A DNA stretch of 64,000 bases from Gordionus sp. m RMFG-2023 (lineage: Eukaryota; Nematomorpha; Gordioida; Chordodea; Parachordodidae). Shown piece after piece: positions 1 to 11,367 of the stretch (the first letter of the stretch is position 1; every line of letters begins with the position of its first letter). The stretch is taken from NCBI RefSeq assembly GCF_954871325.1, contig NC_088775.1, positions 65,139,561 through 65,203,560 of the forward strand, given 5' to 3'. Below the pieces are notes generated by a model, which saw only the letters and a program-made list of their open reading frames with translations, had not been told where the DNA came from and made no database searches. Made by a program: the position numbers and the translations under genes.

Positions 1-2
1 TT

Positions 3-194
3 ATTAAAAACAATAATGAAATAAAAATTAAAGAAAATAATAAAATACAAAAATTTATAATTAATAAAAAATTTAAAAAAACTTTGGAAATAAAGAAAAT
101 TAAAACAAATATTAAAAAGAGAAGCAAAGTGATTAAATATCTTGATGTTGAAAAAGAGATTAAGAGTATGATATGGAGATCGTATGTTGAAGAT
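3..194 (+). CDS. Lys/Asn-rich host reading frame, 5' piece (interrupted)
   Basis: This frame is open from the window edge and is not followed by any stop before the hAT element at 195. It encodes a highly charged Lys/Ile/Asn-rich stretch that ends KEIKSMIWRSYVED. If the 3.36-kb insertion and one copy of its 8-bp duplication are removed, the frame continues without a shift into 3566-3679 and ends at TAA. Keeping frame across a transposon, and a less AT-driven segment (KVIKYLDVEKEIKSMIWRSY), suggest the C-terminal part of a real, perhaps nuclear or nucleolar, protein. The family is not recognised. The true start lies upstream of the window. A chance open frame in A-rich DNA remains possible. 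Confidence 0.45.
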
Positions 195-214
195 TAGTGT
201 TGTTAAAACGCCGC

Positions 215-720
215 AAGTCGCGACCCCGACCCAAAGCTCGGGTCGTTTTATTCGACTCCGACTCAATGTTTGGGTCGTTTTTTTCGACTTCGACCCGAGT
301 TCAAGCCGAAAAAAACGACTTCGACCCAAAATATGGGTCGTTTTTTTCGACTTCGACCCAAGTCCAAGCCGAAAAAAACGACCTCGACCCAAAATATGGG
401 TCGTTTTTTACGACTCCGACTCAAAATTTGGGTGGTATTTTTCGACTCAAACTTGAAATTTGGGTCGTATTTTTCGACTCAAACTTGAAGTTTGGGTCAT
501 ATTTTTCGACTCAAACTTGAAGTTTAGATCGTATTTTTCGACTCCAACTCAAAGTTTGGGTCGTTTTTCTGACTCAGACTCAAACATCGGGTAGTTTTAT
601 TCAATCCGACCCAAAATATGGATCTTTTTTTTAAAGACGACTTAAAGTCAGGGTTGCTTTTTTTCACCCCTACCAATATCTAGATCATTTTTTTCGACCA
701 AAAGTCAAATAACATTTAGT
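215..720 (+). repeat. Subterminal palindromic array (left outer arm)
   Basis: Repeated short modules alternate ATGGGTCG, a T-run and CGACTTCGACCC, so each module can fold on itself. The array is GC-richer than its surroundings. Its inverted partner lies at about 3000-3540. In hAT elements, subterminal repeats near the ends commonly serve as transposase binding sites; that role here is inference. Confidence 0.8.
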
Positions 721-899
721 ATATATTAATATTATAGGCGGGAAAGTTACTTAAAGCTTCTTTAAATTATAATGCTCTGATTAACTATTCATCATAGTTA
801 TATTTTAAAATTTTTAAGTGAAGATGTAACATAGAAAAGTGCCATTTGTCATGATGGTTATTTTTGAACTTTTTTAAATGAAATAGATAAAAATATATA

Positions 900-2900
900 T
901 TGTAGACATGTTAAATCAAAATTTCAGTGATGATGTACCACAGATAAGTGGTAATTGTCATAATCGCTATTTTTGAACTTTTTTGAGTTTTTTTAAAGCA
1001 AATTGCTAAAATTATATATTCTAAACATGTTAAATTAAAAATTCAGTGAGGATGTATCATAGATAGGTGACAATTGTCATAATCGCTATTTTTAAACTTT
1101 TTCAAATTTTTTTAAAGGAATATCTAAAAATATATATTCTAAACATGTTAGATTAAAAATTCAGTGAGGATGTATCATAGATAGGTGACAATTGTCATAA
1201 TCGCTATTTTTAAACTTTTTCAATTTTTTTTAAAGGAAATAGCTAAAAATATATATTCTAAACATGTTAAATTAAAAATTCAGTGAGGATGTATCATAGA
1301 TAGGTGACAATTGTCATAATCGCTATTTTTGAACTTTTTCAATTTTTTTTAAAGGAAATATCTAAAAATATATATTCTAAACATGTTAAATTAAAAATTC
1401 AGTGAGGATGTATCATAGATAGGTGACAATTGTCATAATCGCTATTTTTGAACTTTTTCAAATTTTTTTAAAGGAAATAGCTAAAAATATATATACTAAA
1501 CATGTTAAATTAAAAATTCAGTGAGGATGTATCATAGATAGGTGACAATTGTCATATACGCTATTTTTGAACTTTTTCAAATTTTTTTAAAGGAAATAGC
1601 TAAAAATATGTATTCTAAACATGTTAAATTAAAAATTCAGTGAGGATGTATCATAGATAGGTGACAATTGTCATAATCGCTATTTTTGAACTTTTTCAAA
1701 TTTTTTTAAAGGAAATAGCTAAAAATATGTATTCTAAACATGTTAAATCAAAAATTCAGTGAGGATGTATCATAGATAGGTGACAATTGTCATAATCGCT
1801 ATTTTTGAACTTTTTCAAAGGAAATATCTAAAAATATATATTCTAAACATGTTAAATTAAAAATTCAGTGAGGATGTATCTTAGATAGGTGACAATTGTC
1901 ATAATCGCTATTTTTGAATTTTTTCAAATTTTTTTAAAGGAAATATCTAAAAATAAAAATAGCGATTATGACAATTGTCACCTAAATATGATACATCCTC
2001 ACTGAATTTTTAATTTAACATGTTTAGAATATATATTTTTAGCTATTTCCTTTAAAAAAATTGAAAAAGTTTAAAAATAGCGATTATGACAATTGTCACC
2101 TATCTATGATACATCCTCACTGATTTTTTAATCTAACATGTTTAGAATATATATTTTTAGATATTTCCTTTAAAAAAATTTGAAAAAGTTTAAAAATAGC
2201 GATTATGACAATTGTCACCTATCTATGATACATCCTCACTGAATTTTTAATTTAACATGTTTAGAATATATAATTTTAGCAATTTCCTTTAAAAAAATTT
2301 GAAAAAGTTCAAAAATAGCGATTATGACAATTGTCACCTATCTATGATACATCCTCACTGAATTTTTAATTTAACATGTTTAGAATATATATTTTTAGAT
2401 ATTTCCTTTAAAAAAATTTGAAAAAGTTCAAAAATAGCGATTATGACAATTGTCACCTATCTATGATACATCCTCACTGAATTTTTAATTTAACATGTTT
2501 AGAATATATATTTTTAGCCATTTCCTTTAAAAAAAATTGAAAAAGTTCAAAAATAGCGATTATGACAATTGTCACCTATCTATGATACATCCTCACTGAA
2601 TTTTTAATTTAACATGTTTAGAATATATATTTTTAGATATTTCCTTTAAAAAAATTTGAAAAAGTTCAAAAATAGCGATTATGACAATTGTCACCTATCT
2701 ATTCACTGAATTTTTAATTTAACATGTTTAGAATATATATTTTTAGCTATTTCCTTTAAAAAAATTTGAAAAAGTTCAAAAATAGCGATTATGACAATTA
2801 CCACTTATCTATGGTACATCATCACTGAAATTTTGATTTAACATGTCTACAATATATATTTTTATCTATTTCATTTAAAAAAGTTCAAAAATAACCATCA
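900..2900. repeat. Inverted arrays of a ~119-bp tandem unit
   Basis: The unit contains GTGAGGATGTATCATAGATA, then GGTGACAATTGTCATAATCG, an A/T-rich spacer and AAACATGTTAAATTAAAAAT. About nine copies run in the forward sense to about 1950, then a similar number run in the opposite sense. Successive copies near 1043, 1161 and 1280 give spacings of 118-119 bp. The innermost copies are nearly identical and the outermost clearly diverged, which suggests expansion or homogenisation from the centre. Each unit includes the small palindrome GACAATTGTC. Confidence 0.9.
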
Positions 2901-2999
2901 TGACAAATGACACTTTTCTATGGTACATCTTCACTTAAAAATTTTAAAATATAACTATGATGAATATTATAATTTAAAGAAGCTTTAAGTAACTTTCCC

Positions 3000-3540
3000 G
3001 CCTATAATATTAATATATACTAAATGTTATTTGACTTTTGGTCGAAAAAAATGATCTAGATATTGGGTTAGGGGTGAAAAAAAGCAACCCTAACTTTAAG
3101 TCGTCTTAAAAAAAAAAGATCCATATTTTGGGTCGGATTGAATAAAACGACCCGATGTTTGAGTCTGAGTCAGAAAAACGACCCAAACTTTGAGTTGGAG
3201 TCGAAAAATACGATCTAAACTTCAAGTTTGAGTCGAAAAATATGACCCAAACTTCAAGTTTGAGTCGAAAAATACGACCCAAATTTCAAGTTTAAGTCGA
3301 AAAATACAACCCAAATTTTGAGTCGGAGTCGTAAAAAACGACCCATATTTTGGGTCGAGGTCGTTTTTTTCGGCTTGGACTTGGGTCGGAGTCGAAAAAA
3401 ACGACCCATATTTTGGGTCGAAGTCGTTTTTTTCGGCTTGAACTCGGGTCGAAGTCGTAAAAAACGACCAAAACTTTGAGTTGGAGTCGAAAAAAACAAC
3501 CCAAAATTTGGGTGAGCTCTGTTCGAGCCGACTCGGCTAA
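3000..3540 (-). repeat. Subterminal palindromic array (right outer arm)
   Basis: This is the reverse complement of the array at 215-720, with the same CGACCC/GGGTCG modules, lying just inside the right terminus of the foldback element. Similarity between the arms is high but not perfect. Confidence 0.8.
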
Positions 3541-3565
3541 GCCGATTAACAACACTATTGAAGAT

Positions 3566-3679
3566 GGAAGGAAAAAGAGAAATTTTTTTATAAAGAACAA
3601 GTTGAAAAGAAATTATGATATAAAAAAATTGTTTAAATTGAAAAATAAAGGTGTAAAATTTAAAAATAAAAATAATTAA
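3566..3679 (+). CDS. Lys/Asn-rich host reading frame, 3' piece
   Basis: This is the downstream continuation of the frame ending at 194. It starts directly after the second copy of the TTGAAGAT duplication and reads GRKKRNFFIKNKLKRNYD and onward to a TAA at 3677-3679. The tail is very basic (Lys/Asn/Phe), as in nucleolar or nucleic-acid-binding C-termini, but no family is recognised. As it stands the protein cannot be made in one frame unless the transposon is spliced out. The locus is therefore either a disrupted allele or copy, or a gene in which the element acts as an intron. Confidence 0.4.
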   Translation, partial: GRKKRNFFIKNKLKRNYDIKKLFKLKNKGVKFKNKNN

Positions 3680-4634
3680 ATAATAAATAAATAAAATTAT
3701 TATATAAAAAGAAACAATTTCAAATATTCTATTATTCTATATTCCAAATTATGATTCTTATTCTTATGAATGATTCTGATAAATTATTTATTCCATTATC
3801 ATTTCAATTATTCCATAAATTATTTTATTTGAGATATATTGATCATAATATATACATTGATAAATAAATAAAAATGATAATAAATAACGAGATGAACAAG
3901 CTAATGTGAGGATGATGTACAAGCGAATGATTAGAATTCAAAGTCAAGTTCAAAATTCAAAGTCAAGTTCTAAAGCGAGAATATGAATACGACATAGAAA
4001 ATGATTGTTATAAATAAATAAAATTTTGTAAAAAATATTTATATAAAATTTTGAAAGAGAAATGGGATGATCAATACAAACAGCAAATCAACAAGCAATG
4101 TTCAACCAAAGATGTTTCATGACGTTCGATAATCGATTCAACAAACGATAATCAGATGGTCAAGCAAACAATCTAAAGATATACGAACAAATGACTAATG
4201 GAGCAATTGAGAAACGAATGACTGGAAGTGAAGATAAGAAACTGAGGAAAGAAGACATTAAAAAAAGAGGGAAATGTTAATATATAAATTTTGCATAAAC
4301 TTTATATATTTTATACTTTGTAATTTAATGACCTTTAAATTTTATATTTTCCTAATTTTCTTAAATTTTATTTGTTAAAATTTAACCTTTTAAAGACTTA
4401 TGTAAAAAGTGTAAATTAAAATTGTATATATATATATATAAATTTTTAGTATTAGCAGTTATAAAAATAAAATAAAAAGAATTAATTTTTACATTTTGTA
4501 CTTTTTTTACTTGCCTTCCTTTGTTCTAAAAGTATTCATAGTCAACGAAATTGCTTGCTTAGTAGTACCTATTTAATTAAAATATTAAAAAATGTTAATC
4601 ATAATTTATTATATAATTAGATTACTTTAGTCAA
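3680..4634. other. AT-rich non-coding stretch
   Basis: No convincing gene was seen. At 3938-3972 ATTCAAAGTCAAGTTC occurs twice in tandem. A purine tract (AAAAAAAGAGGGAAATG) lies at about 4259-4276 and is followed by TGTTAATATATAAA. This could be a decayed LTR-element end, but no matching second copy was found, so it is left unassigned. Confidence 0.4.
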
Positions 4635-5711
4635 TTGGTAGTCCACGATAGCCCGTTCCAAATATTGTTGCATATCATAAAAATTTGTACAATCATAAGG
4701 AATAAATCGATGCATAATTTGATTAATATTGGTTATTATGTGTTGCCTTGTGCTTGGTCTGTTAATGAGCTATATTTGTTTTTGAAGACCCCGAAAAATT
4801 TCCAAATGGGTTCAATTGTGGTGAATATGGGGGAAGATACTCTATTCTCTCTTTATAGGCATCAATTAGATGACTTTTATGAATTGAAGCATTATCCATA
4901 ACTAAGATGGCATCAGGTGGTAACATACTAACATACTAATAATCTCCATTAAGGAATCACGGAATAATATATCATTATATGATCCTTCGATAATTTTATA
5001 ATGTATAACTCCACAAATTCCTATAGTGCAAAGTACACTTACATTTTTCCCTTTTGAGGGTGGAACCTTTATTGAGGGTCTCACATTGAGTGGTACCCAA
5101 GCATAGACAGGTACAACATGAAAATTGATGCTTGTTTCGTTGAGAAAATAGAGTCTTTCTCTGGAGATGTTCAGCAATTTGCGGAAATACACCTGTCGAT
5201 TATTGATAGCTCCTGGTGTACTCCTGCGATCCGGTTTTTTCCCAGCTCTTTTTTTGGACCATCGGATGTTTTTGATATATTTCCTTATGGTTCCAGTATT
5301 TTTTGGCGAACCAGAAGGCAAATTCTCAATTATATCCTTCACCGTGAAGGTATTGTTCATTAGCAGGTCCATAATCTGCCTTTCAATGTTTGCTGTGTCT
5401 TTTATTTTTCTCCCTCTTTGTTTAAGAGAAAATTCTTTTAAGGGCTCTCCAATAATTTCTGGGAATGTATCCCGTTTTATTTTATGTATTGAGGCCTTCA
5501 ACATATTAACAAATTTTGCAATGTCCTTAATCTTCATCTGTTCTTCCTCTGGCATTGCTAAAATTTTCATTACCATTTCAATTTTATCTTTGTTCCAACA
5601 ATTGTATGTTCTTTTGAGGATACTTGAATGATTTTTTTCATTAATAGTTGCTAAAGAATTATTATTTGCAGAAATGTTAGAATGTGATTGATAATTCCAT
5701 ATCATTCCCAA
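4635..5711 (-). pseudogene. Tc1/mariner-type (IS630-related) transposase remnant
   Basis: A 269-residue open frame (5711-4902) carries an N-terminal helix-turn-helix-like region (EEEQMKIKDIAKFVNMLKAS), a basic linker and the start of a DDE core (YFLNETSINFH, YAWVPLNVRPS, GKNVSVLCTIGICGV). A second frame reading from about 4930 carries ILVMDNASIHKS and LPPYSPQLNP, the second and third catalytic blocks of the Tc1/mariner/IS630 fold. A stop and frame change separate the two pieces, so the gene is broken. The first catalytic position reads LNETS, whereas family members normally have Asp (DET/DES), so the copy is probably inactive. Terminal repeats were not found, so element ends are unknown. Confidence 0.8.
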
Positions 5712-6009
5712 TTGAGATTGGCAAAGAATAATTTACAGAAGTAGTTGGGAGTAAAGGAGAGTTATTAAAATTATAAATTATGTAGTCTATATTAAACATT
5801 ATATGTAAAGATTGAAAAATAATTAATATTAAATTAAATATACAAATATATTAAATTATGTAAATGATATGTAAAAAAATAAGTGAAAAAATATGTTTTT
5901 TTATGTTAAAATTTTTTTTTTAATTATAAACCTCAAGTGCGACATTTTTTGAAAAAGTTGTTTAATATTTTTTTACGTGATACGTGATATTAAGCGCACT
6001 AGCCCTAAG

Positions 6010-6480
6010 ATGTCAAACAGAGCAACTATTGGTTCTCTTATAAGAGCCCATCTAACTGGGATAAAAAGAGGAAATATTTAACTAACTAAGAGAAAACCAT
6101 CCACGTTTTTTGGGCAGGCCGCAGTTACCTGTGCGCGCAAGAGGCAAAGCTCCTTACTTAAACGCCCATGGGAAAGTAAAAGGAGAGGTCAAAAGGCCCA
6201 TGCCCGATTAAATAAAAGTTTATTTATGGAGGGGCTATATTGGCTATGTTAATTTTACTTTCAATTTGCATTGTGAGAAACCTAGAAATAAGAACCTAGA
6301 AATAAGAACCTAGAAATAAGAACCTAGAAATAAGAACCTAGAAATAAGAAATGATTATAATATTCATCTATTAAATAAAAAGCCCATGCCCGATTAAAAT
6401 AAAACTAGATTATGGAAGGATAATATTGGCTATATTGATTTTGTTTGAAATAATATTGAGAAATAAATAATAACTCAGCT
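6010..6480. repeat. Direct repeat pair plus 14-bp minisatellite
   Basis: Two diverged direct copies (about 6195-6290 and 6378-6465) share AAGCCCATGCCCGATTAAA and GGCTATATTG...TTTT...TTGAGAAA. Between them, at about 6279-6350, a 14-bp unit AACCTAGAAATAAG is repeated five times. A slightly GC-richer stretch at 6010-6190 precedes them. The block sits beyond the 3' end of the minus-strand LINE and may include its 3' UTR, but no coding potential was seen. Confidence 0.65.
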
Positions 6481-7153
6481 TAAAAAATATAATAACATAA
6501 TGTTAGAGTAGTATGCTAAAACTCAGGTTAAAGAAAACTTACGTTGAGCAATAATAAATCGAATAACCATCCAATGAGTGTACAGTATTAGGTTTAGAAA
6601 TATAAAGTTTATGTAGAAAATTTTTGGAATGGGCTTGAAAATGGTAAAGAGGAAAATGAAATTTCTAAAACCTCACAAAGGGATTGAATGAATACATAGG
6701 AAAAACTATCGATCTATAAGGTAGTTGGTTTTCATTTTAAGAAGTTTATTGATTGAACTTTTACTATTATTCAGATGTGTAAATTGAGTTAGGCTTATAT
6801 TCAAATTCAGAATGTCAAATATAGTTTTATTTAACCAGTATGTTTTATAATTACAGTATCTTTTGTTTTTGTAGATCGGTAGCCAGTCCAGAGCTTCATA
6901 GGCCAAATTATTTCCCGCATTTCTCAGAATATGCGCAAATAATTGAATTCTTCTTTTCTTTCTGTACTACGACTGGAATGTGTTTGGATAGTTTCCATAG
7001 ACTAATATTTGTAATGACTCTAGGATATATATATCCATTTATAAGTCTTAGGCATCTATAGATAAAGACTTGAAGTTTTTTAGTTTGAGTTTTATTTACA
7101 TCCCAGATATCGTTTCCGTATAGAAGAATGGGGATGATCAACGAATTGAACAG

Positions 7154-8491
7154 CTATAGTCTACTTTTGACTGATATTTCCCTTGTTATCCATAGTTTAA
7201 AATATTTGTAGAATATCGACTTTGCATGTTTGAGTTTTAATTCTATTTCGTTCTTTATATGTCCTTTGTTGTCTAGATTTACTCCAAGATATTTGAATTC
7301 CTCAACTAAATTAATCCCTAATCTTTCAGCAGTATAGTTTGGATTTATCTCTACCCACGGAGAGGGCATTATAACTGTTTTTTTAAAGTTAATCATAAGT
7401 CCGATTTCGCTGCTATATGATTTAAGGATATCGAGGATACATATAACTTCCCTCATAGATTTCGTAATGATTACAATATCATCAGCATAGGATATGATAC
7501 GGTGTTTTAAGTACAGATTATCTTGGTGAGATAGATTTAGTAAGTTAAACGCTCCTAGTGTATCTGCGATAATTTTATTCATAACAATATTAAATAGGAT
7601 AGGAGACAGAACACATCCTTGTTTAACTCCTTTACGTACCATAAAGGAAGGAGATTGGACATTCTCTACTTTAAAGGTAGACATCAGTGAGCCATAATGA
7701 TTTCTGAGGATTCTTATTATGTTCAAGTCCACACCACTATCTGTTAAGATATTCCATTGAACTTCATGCTTGATGCAATCAAATGCTTTTTTAAAATCTA
7801 CAAAGATGAAGAAAAAAGGTAGTTTATATTTGAAACATTTTTGTAAGGTAATTTTTAGCGCTAAAATGGGTTGAAGGATGTTTCTACCTGGTCTGTAAGC
7901 GCAAATGTTATTTGATAATAAATGGCTAGTAGAGTTTACTATTCTATCTTTTAGAAGTACCATGAAGACCTTAGATGCTATAGACGTCAGCGCAATCGCC
8001 CTATAGTCATCAAAAGTGGATGGATTGGAAACTTTTGGGAAGTTTCAAATAAAGGATATATTCCATTCTTTTGGAGTAACACCGGAAACCCAAATTTTAT
8101 TAAACATCATCAGTAAAAACACTGAGATATAATTTGGAGCGACTTTTAAGTGTTCCGCTCTAATGCAATCAAGTCTGGCCGCCTTGTTATTTTTCAGTTT
8201 TAGTATAGCCTTCTTAATCTCTGACGTAGTAAAATTTGAGTTGGTGGGGAGTAGGTCATTCTCCGTAGGAAGTATCACATGATTGACTTCAGGGTCTCGA
8301 ATGATATTATCACCAATTTTTAATCTGGGAAGACATTTAAAATTTGAAAGTTTTTCTAACATTTTCAATTTCTTATAAGCATCAAATAATCTGTTGCATC
8401 TCATATCTGCTTCAATTTCATTTGCTCTATTGTCCACATATTTCCTTCTATCTGACCTTAGAAGTCTCTGTATAGTTTTCCATAGATCCAC
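7154..8491 (-). pseudogene. LINE reverse transcriptase domain
   Basis: Two open segments, 8491-8045 and 7963-7154, are joined in frame through a single stop at about 8044 (SFI*NFPKVSNPSTFDDYRA). Motifs in order are EIKKAILKLKNNKAARLDCI, DDYRAIALTSIASK, FFIFVDFKKAFDCI, GVKQGCVLSPILFN, ISYADDIVIITKSM and EFKYLGVNLDNKG. These are RT blocks 1-7 of a LINE. The catalytic YADD is intact. Confidence 0.9.
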
Positions 8492-8520
8492 ATCTCTATA
8501 GCTTTTGGTTTTTAGTTCTG

Positions 8521-9436
8521 CTATTTTGGATTCTGTGGTTGGGGATATCCATTCTTTAGGGGGAGGGCCTTTAATTTTGGTAAACAGTTGAGTAATAGGA
8601 TGTTTTTGAAATCACTCCAGCAGCTTTCCAGGGTTGAATTTCGATTAGTTTGAATGAAACGATTTATTTCTAGAGAGAGCTTAATCAAAATTTTATCTTT
8701 GACTAATGGACATTTTAAATTATTATAGTTTTCCCTAAAGCTTAGTTGGCGGGGAGCTACTCTCTTAGATGCACATAAAGTATTTTTGTATCTCCACAAT
8801 TCACTATTGATCATTAAATGTCCTTTCACCATTTTGTGGTCAGAGATGTTGACTGTAGTATTCGCTCTCACATCCAAAAACCAGTTGTGAATGTTTGACA
8901 AAATAAAATCAATTTGTGAGGAATATTTATTTCCATAGAAAGTAAAAGTGTGTTGAATCTTATGTTGAAAAAAAGTATTTTCTATTTTAAGGTCCTTACT
9001 TTTACATAGTTCTAATAAAGACAAGCTGTCAGAATTATTTTGGCAAGATAGCGTAGCATTACCAATAGTGTTGTTTGTTAAGTAAGACTCCATTTTACCG
9101 ATTTTAGTATTAAAATCGCCAAGAATAATCAGGTTGTATCTCTTGGGTAGTGAATCAATAATGTTGTTTAACTCATCAAAAAAAAACATTCTTTCCCTCA
9201 GGGTTGGGGGCGATTAAATATTTATGATGATAGTAGGTTTGAAGGCTGTATTAATGTAAAGGGCTGCCATTCTTTCCGAAATAGGGATAAACTTCCTGAT
9301 ATATTGGCAGATATTATTTTTAATTTAAAATGCCACTCCGGACCATTTATTCATATTAGTTCCAGAACTTAACAATGTAAAATCTTTAAATACAGCTTTT
9401 AAGTCATTGCACATATGGGTTTCTTGTATGGCGATT
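8521..9436 (-). pseudogene. LINE endonuclease domain (main part)
   Basis: Reading from the MULE boundary: QETHMCNDLKAVFKDF, then SGVAF with an in-frame stop, then a second stop before SPPTLRERMFF. From 9189 the frame is open: LIILGDFNTKIGKMES, SQIDFILSNIHNWFLDVR and ISDHKMVKGHLM. LGDFN and SDH are catalytic motifs of APE-type LINE endonucleases. The remaining N-terminal residues lie at 11377-11483 across the MULE insertion. Confidence 0.85.
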
Positions 9437-11367
9437 GAATCCCGGAAAAAAACCCCTGGAAAAAAACCCCCAGAAAATAAACCCCCCAGAAAATAAACCC
9501 CCAGGAAAAAAAACCCAGAATTTTCTTACATTTATATAGAATTTACTTAAGACCTAATAATATAGGCATATTTTTATTTGGCCTACTCTTCATAAAAAAA
9601 ATGCTTAAATAAGAAAAACTGATGTTTAAATTGGTATTGGGAAAAAATGCCTCAGTAAAATAACTATGTATTGTAAAAAAATTTTGCTATAGTAAAAATA
9701 CAATCTTTAAATATGATATTAAATAGACTAAATCAAAATAAGAAATGTTTATTTTATTGGTAAATCATGATTATGTATATACAAATTTTATAATTTATAA
9801 TAATAATTATATGGGTTGACATCGAATATTGAAGGAAATCGCTCTTATAAAATCTGGAAGGCTTCGCACCCCATCGCGGTATTCTTCGCAAAGTTTATTT
9901 AGCCGAATCTTTGTTAGAACTCTGCGATTTTGTTTTCGATGTCCAACTACCTACGCGCCATCTTTCAAGTTTGGTTTCATCGGCAGCCACCTCGCATTTC
10001 ATTTTTTTAATGAGTACCCAGATTGATGGGTGTTTATTCCCAACCAGATTAGAGAAACTATGATTCCAACCTTCGCATTGATTATTTGTTCGTTCTTCAT
10101 CTGAGAGATTGCTCTGATTCACGTTTCAGGTTTCTGGAGGAAATCGAGGCTCAATTCGACGTGTTTGGGATTGAGAATGAAATAATCAAGAATATCCTTA
10201 CCATTGCTCGGAGTAACCGATCTCAGGAATGTCATTGCATTGCCCATATCACATAACGGAACGAATGCTAAGCCGTGCATCATGCCACAAAAAACTTAGT
10301 TTCATCGGTCTTGTATATACCACTCTGTCCTATTAGATATTAGATTCAAGGAATCCTCTGTTGCGAACATTATTATGCGTTCTTCAGCTTGTGGGCCATT
10401 ATCAAATAATAAAAGGAGTTCTGGGAGCCACAATTTCCCCAATCACCTATTAAATTTTTATGAAAATATAATTATATTTAAACTAATACCTTCAATAACT
10501 AGGTCTTCCAAATTTTCAAGATTTGAAGGGTGTTGCATTGCTTTGTGATTCCTTAGAGTTCTTTTTATAGAATCTTCCGATGACATATGCGACTGAACTC
10601 TTTGGTCTAATTTTACAATTTCCTCTGCATAAATTTGAAGAGGTTTTGCTAAAGAGTCTGCACATCGCTTCTTCATGTTAGCAATGGATTTCATTGCTAC
10701 TAGTCCATCAATATTTGATAGATGATTATGAGCTGTATCAAGAACCGGGTCTTGATTATCGAGTGTTGAAAAAAGTATTGCTCGGCATTTAAAAGAAGAA
10801 TATTTTGAGCAGCGCCATCTAATCTTGTTTGAGCATTTTTTATGTATGGTATAAGAATATCCTTCAAATATGAGCTTTCCAGGATGAATAAGATCCATTA
10901 AAATTTTTTTATAAAATATAAATTTTATGAATAAAATATTTTTGTAAATTAAAAAAATTTTTTTTTGTCTTTATATACGGCATAAAGATCCAAATTTTTA
11001 TTGTTTAATTTTATAAATAAATACCAATTATAGCGTTTTTAATTGATAAACAATTTTTATTCTTTTGATTAAAAATACATTTTAAAACTTAATGATCATA
11101 ATACATCTTAATATCTGTTCATTTAACTAGTTGCTGAGCAATAATATTTTTAACAAATTATTAACTTGCAATTGTCTAAATACCAATTCAATATAAATTA
11201 TTGCTAGATTATACTTAAATATGAGAGTGTATAAAAATAATCCCAAGGGGTTTTTTTCCGGGGGTTTTATTTCCTGGGGGTTTTATTTCCTGGGGGTTTA
11301 TTTTCCGGGGATTTTTTACGGGGGTTTTTTTCCGGGGTTTTTTTTCCAGGGGTTTTTTTTAAATACC
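9437..11367 (-). mobile_element. Mutator-like (MULE) transposon with FLYWCH domain
   Basis: A 1931-bp insertion flanked by a perfect 9-bp duplication ATGGCGATT (9428-9436 and 11368-11376). Nine base pairs is typical of MULEs. Both ends carry an inverted repeat built of A-runs and C-runs (AAAAAAACCCCTGGAAAAAA), extended inwards as tandem modules like CCCCCAGAAAATAAA. The interior encodes a transposase on the minus strand with a FLYWCH zinc finger (10898-10458) and a MULE C-terminal block (10122-9895). It lies in the LINE endonuclease, so it is younger than that LINE copy. Confidence 0.92.
9829..10898 (-). pseudogene. MULE transposase with N-terminal FLYWCH zinc finger (broken)
   Basis: 10898-10458 starts at MDLIHPGKLIFEGYSY and contains the FLYWCH pattern: YSYTIHKKCSNKIRWRCSKY, FKCRAILFST and TAHNHLSN. 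About 10440-10110 keeps DDE-core fragments (WLPELLLLFDNGP, EERIIMFATEDSL, MMHGLAFVPLCDMGNAMTF). 10122-9895 reads LSDEERTNNQCEGWNHSF and GNKHPSIWVLIKKMKCE, the RTNNxxEGWHNxF and HPxIW blocks that are a signature of FLYWCH-MULE transposases. The pieces are in different frames and part of the catalytic core is missing or altered, so the gene is not functional. Confidence 0.85.

Larger units (their letters stand above)
195..3557. mobile_element. hAT-type foldback transposon, non-autonomous
   Basis: Both ends carry the same 12-bp inverted terminus TAGTGTTGTTAA, flanked by a perfect 8-bp duplication TTGAAGAT (187-194 and 3558-3565). That length is diagnostic of hAT transposition. The whole 3363-bp element is one long inverted repeat with its centre near 1950. 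Outer arms (about 215-720 and 3000-3540) carry repeated GGGTCG/CGACCC palindromes. Inner arms (about 900-1950 and 1950-2900) are tandem copies of a unit of about 119 bp. There is no transposase; short open frames here come from the repeats. The architecture resembles Drosophila FB elements, but termini and target size are hAT. It would have to be moved by a hAT transposase encoded elsewhere. Confidence 0.93.

Noticed and set aside
184-520. Overlapping open frames encoding Phe/Arg/Lys-rich repeats (and their mirror at 3254-3600)
   Set aside because: They come from the GGGTCG/CGACCC subterminal palindromes of the hAT foldback; the same peptides appear in several frames and on the opposite strand of the mirrored arm.
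4260-4560. Possible solo LTR after a purine tract (AAAAAAAGAGGGAAA|TGTTAATA)
   Set aside because: No second LTR, no primer binding site and no target duplication could be found.
5118-5631. Two plus-strand open frames over the transposase
   Set aside because: Antisense shadows of the Tc1/mariner-type transposase on the minus strand.
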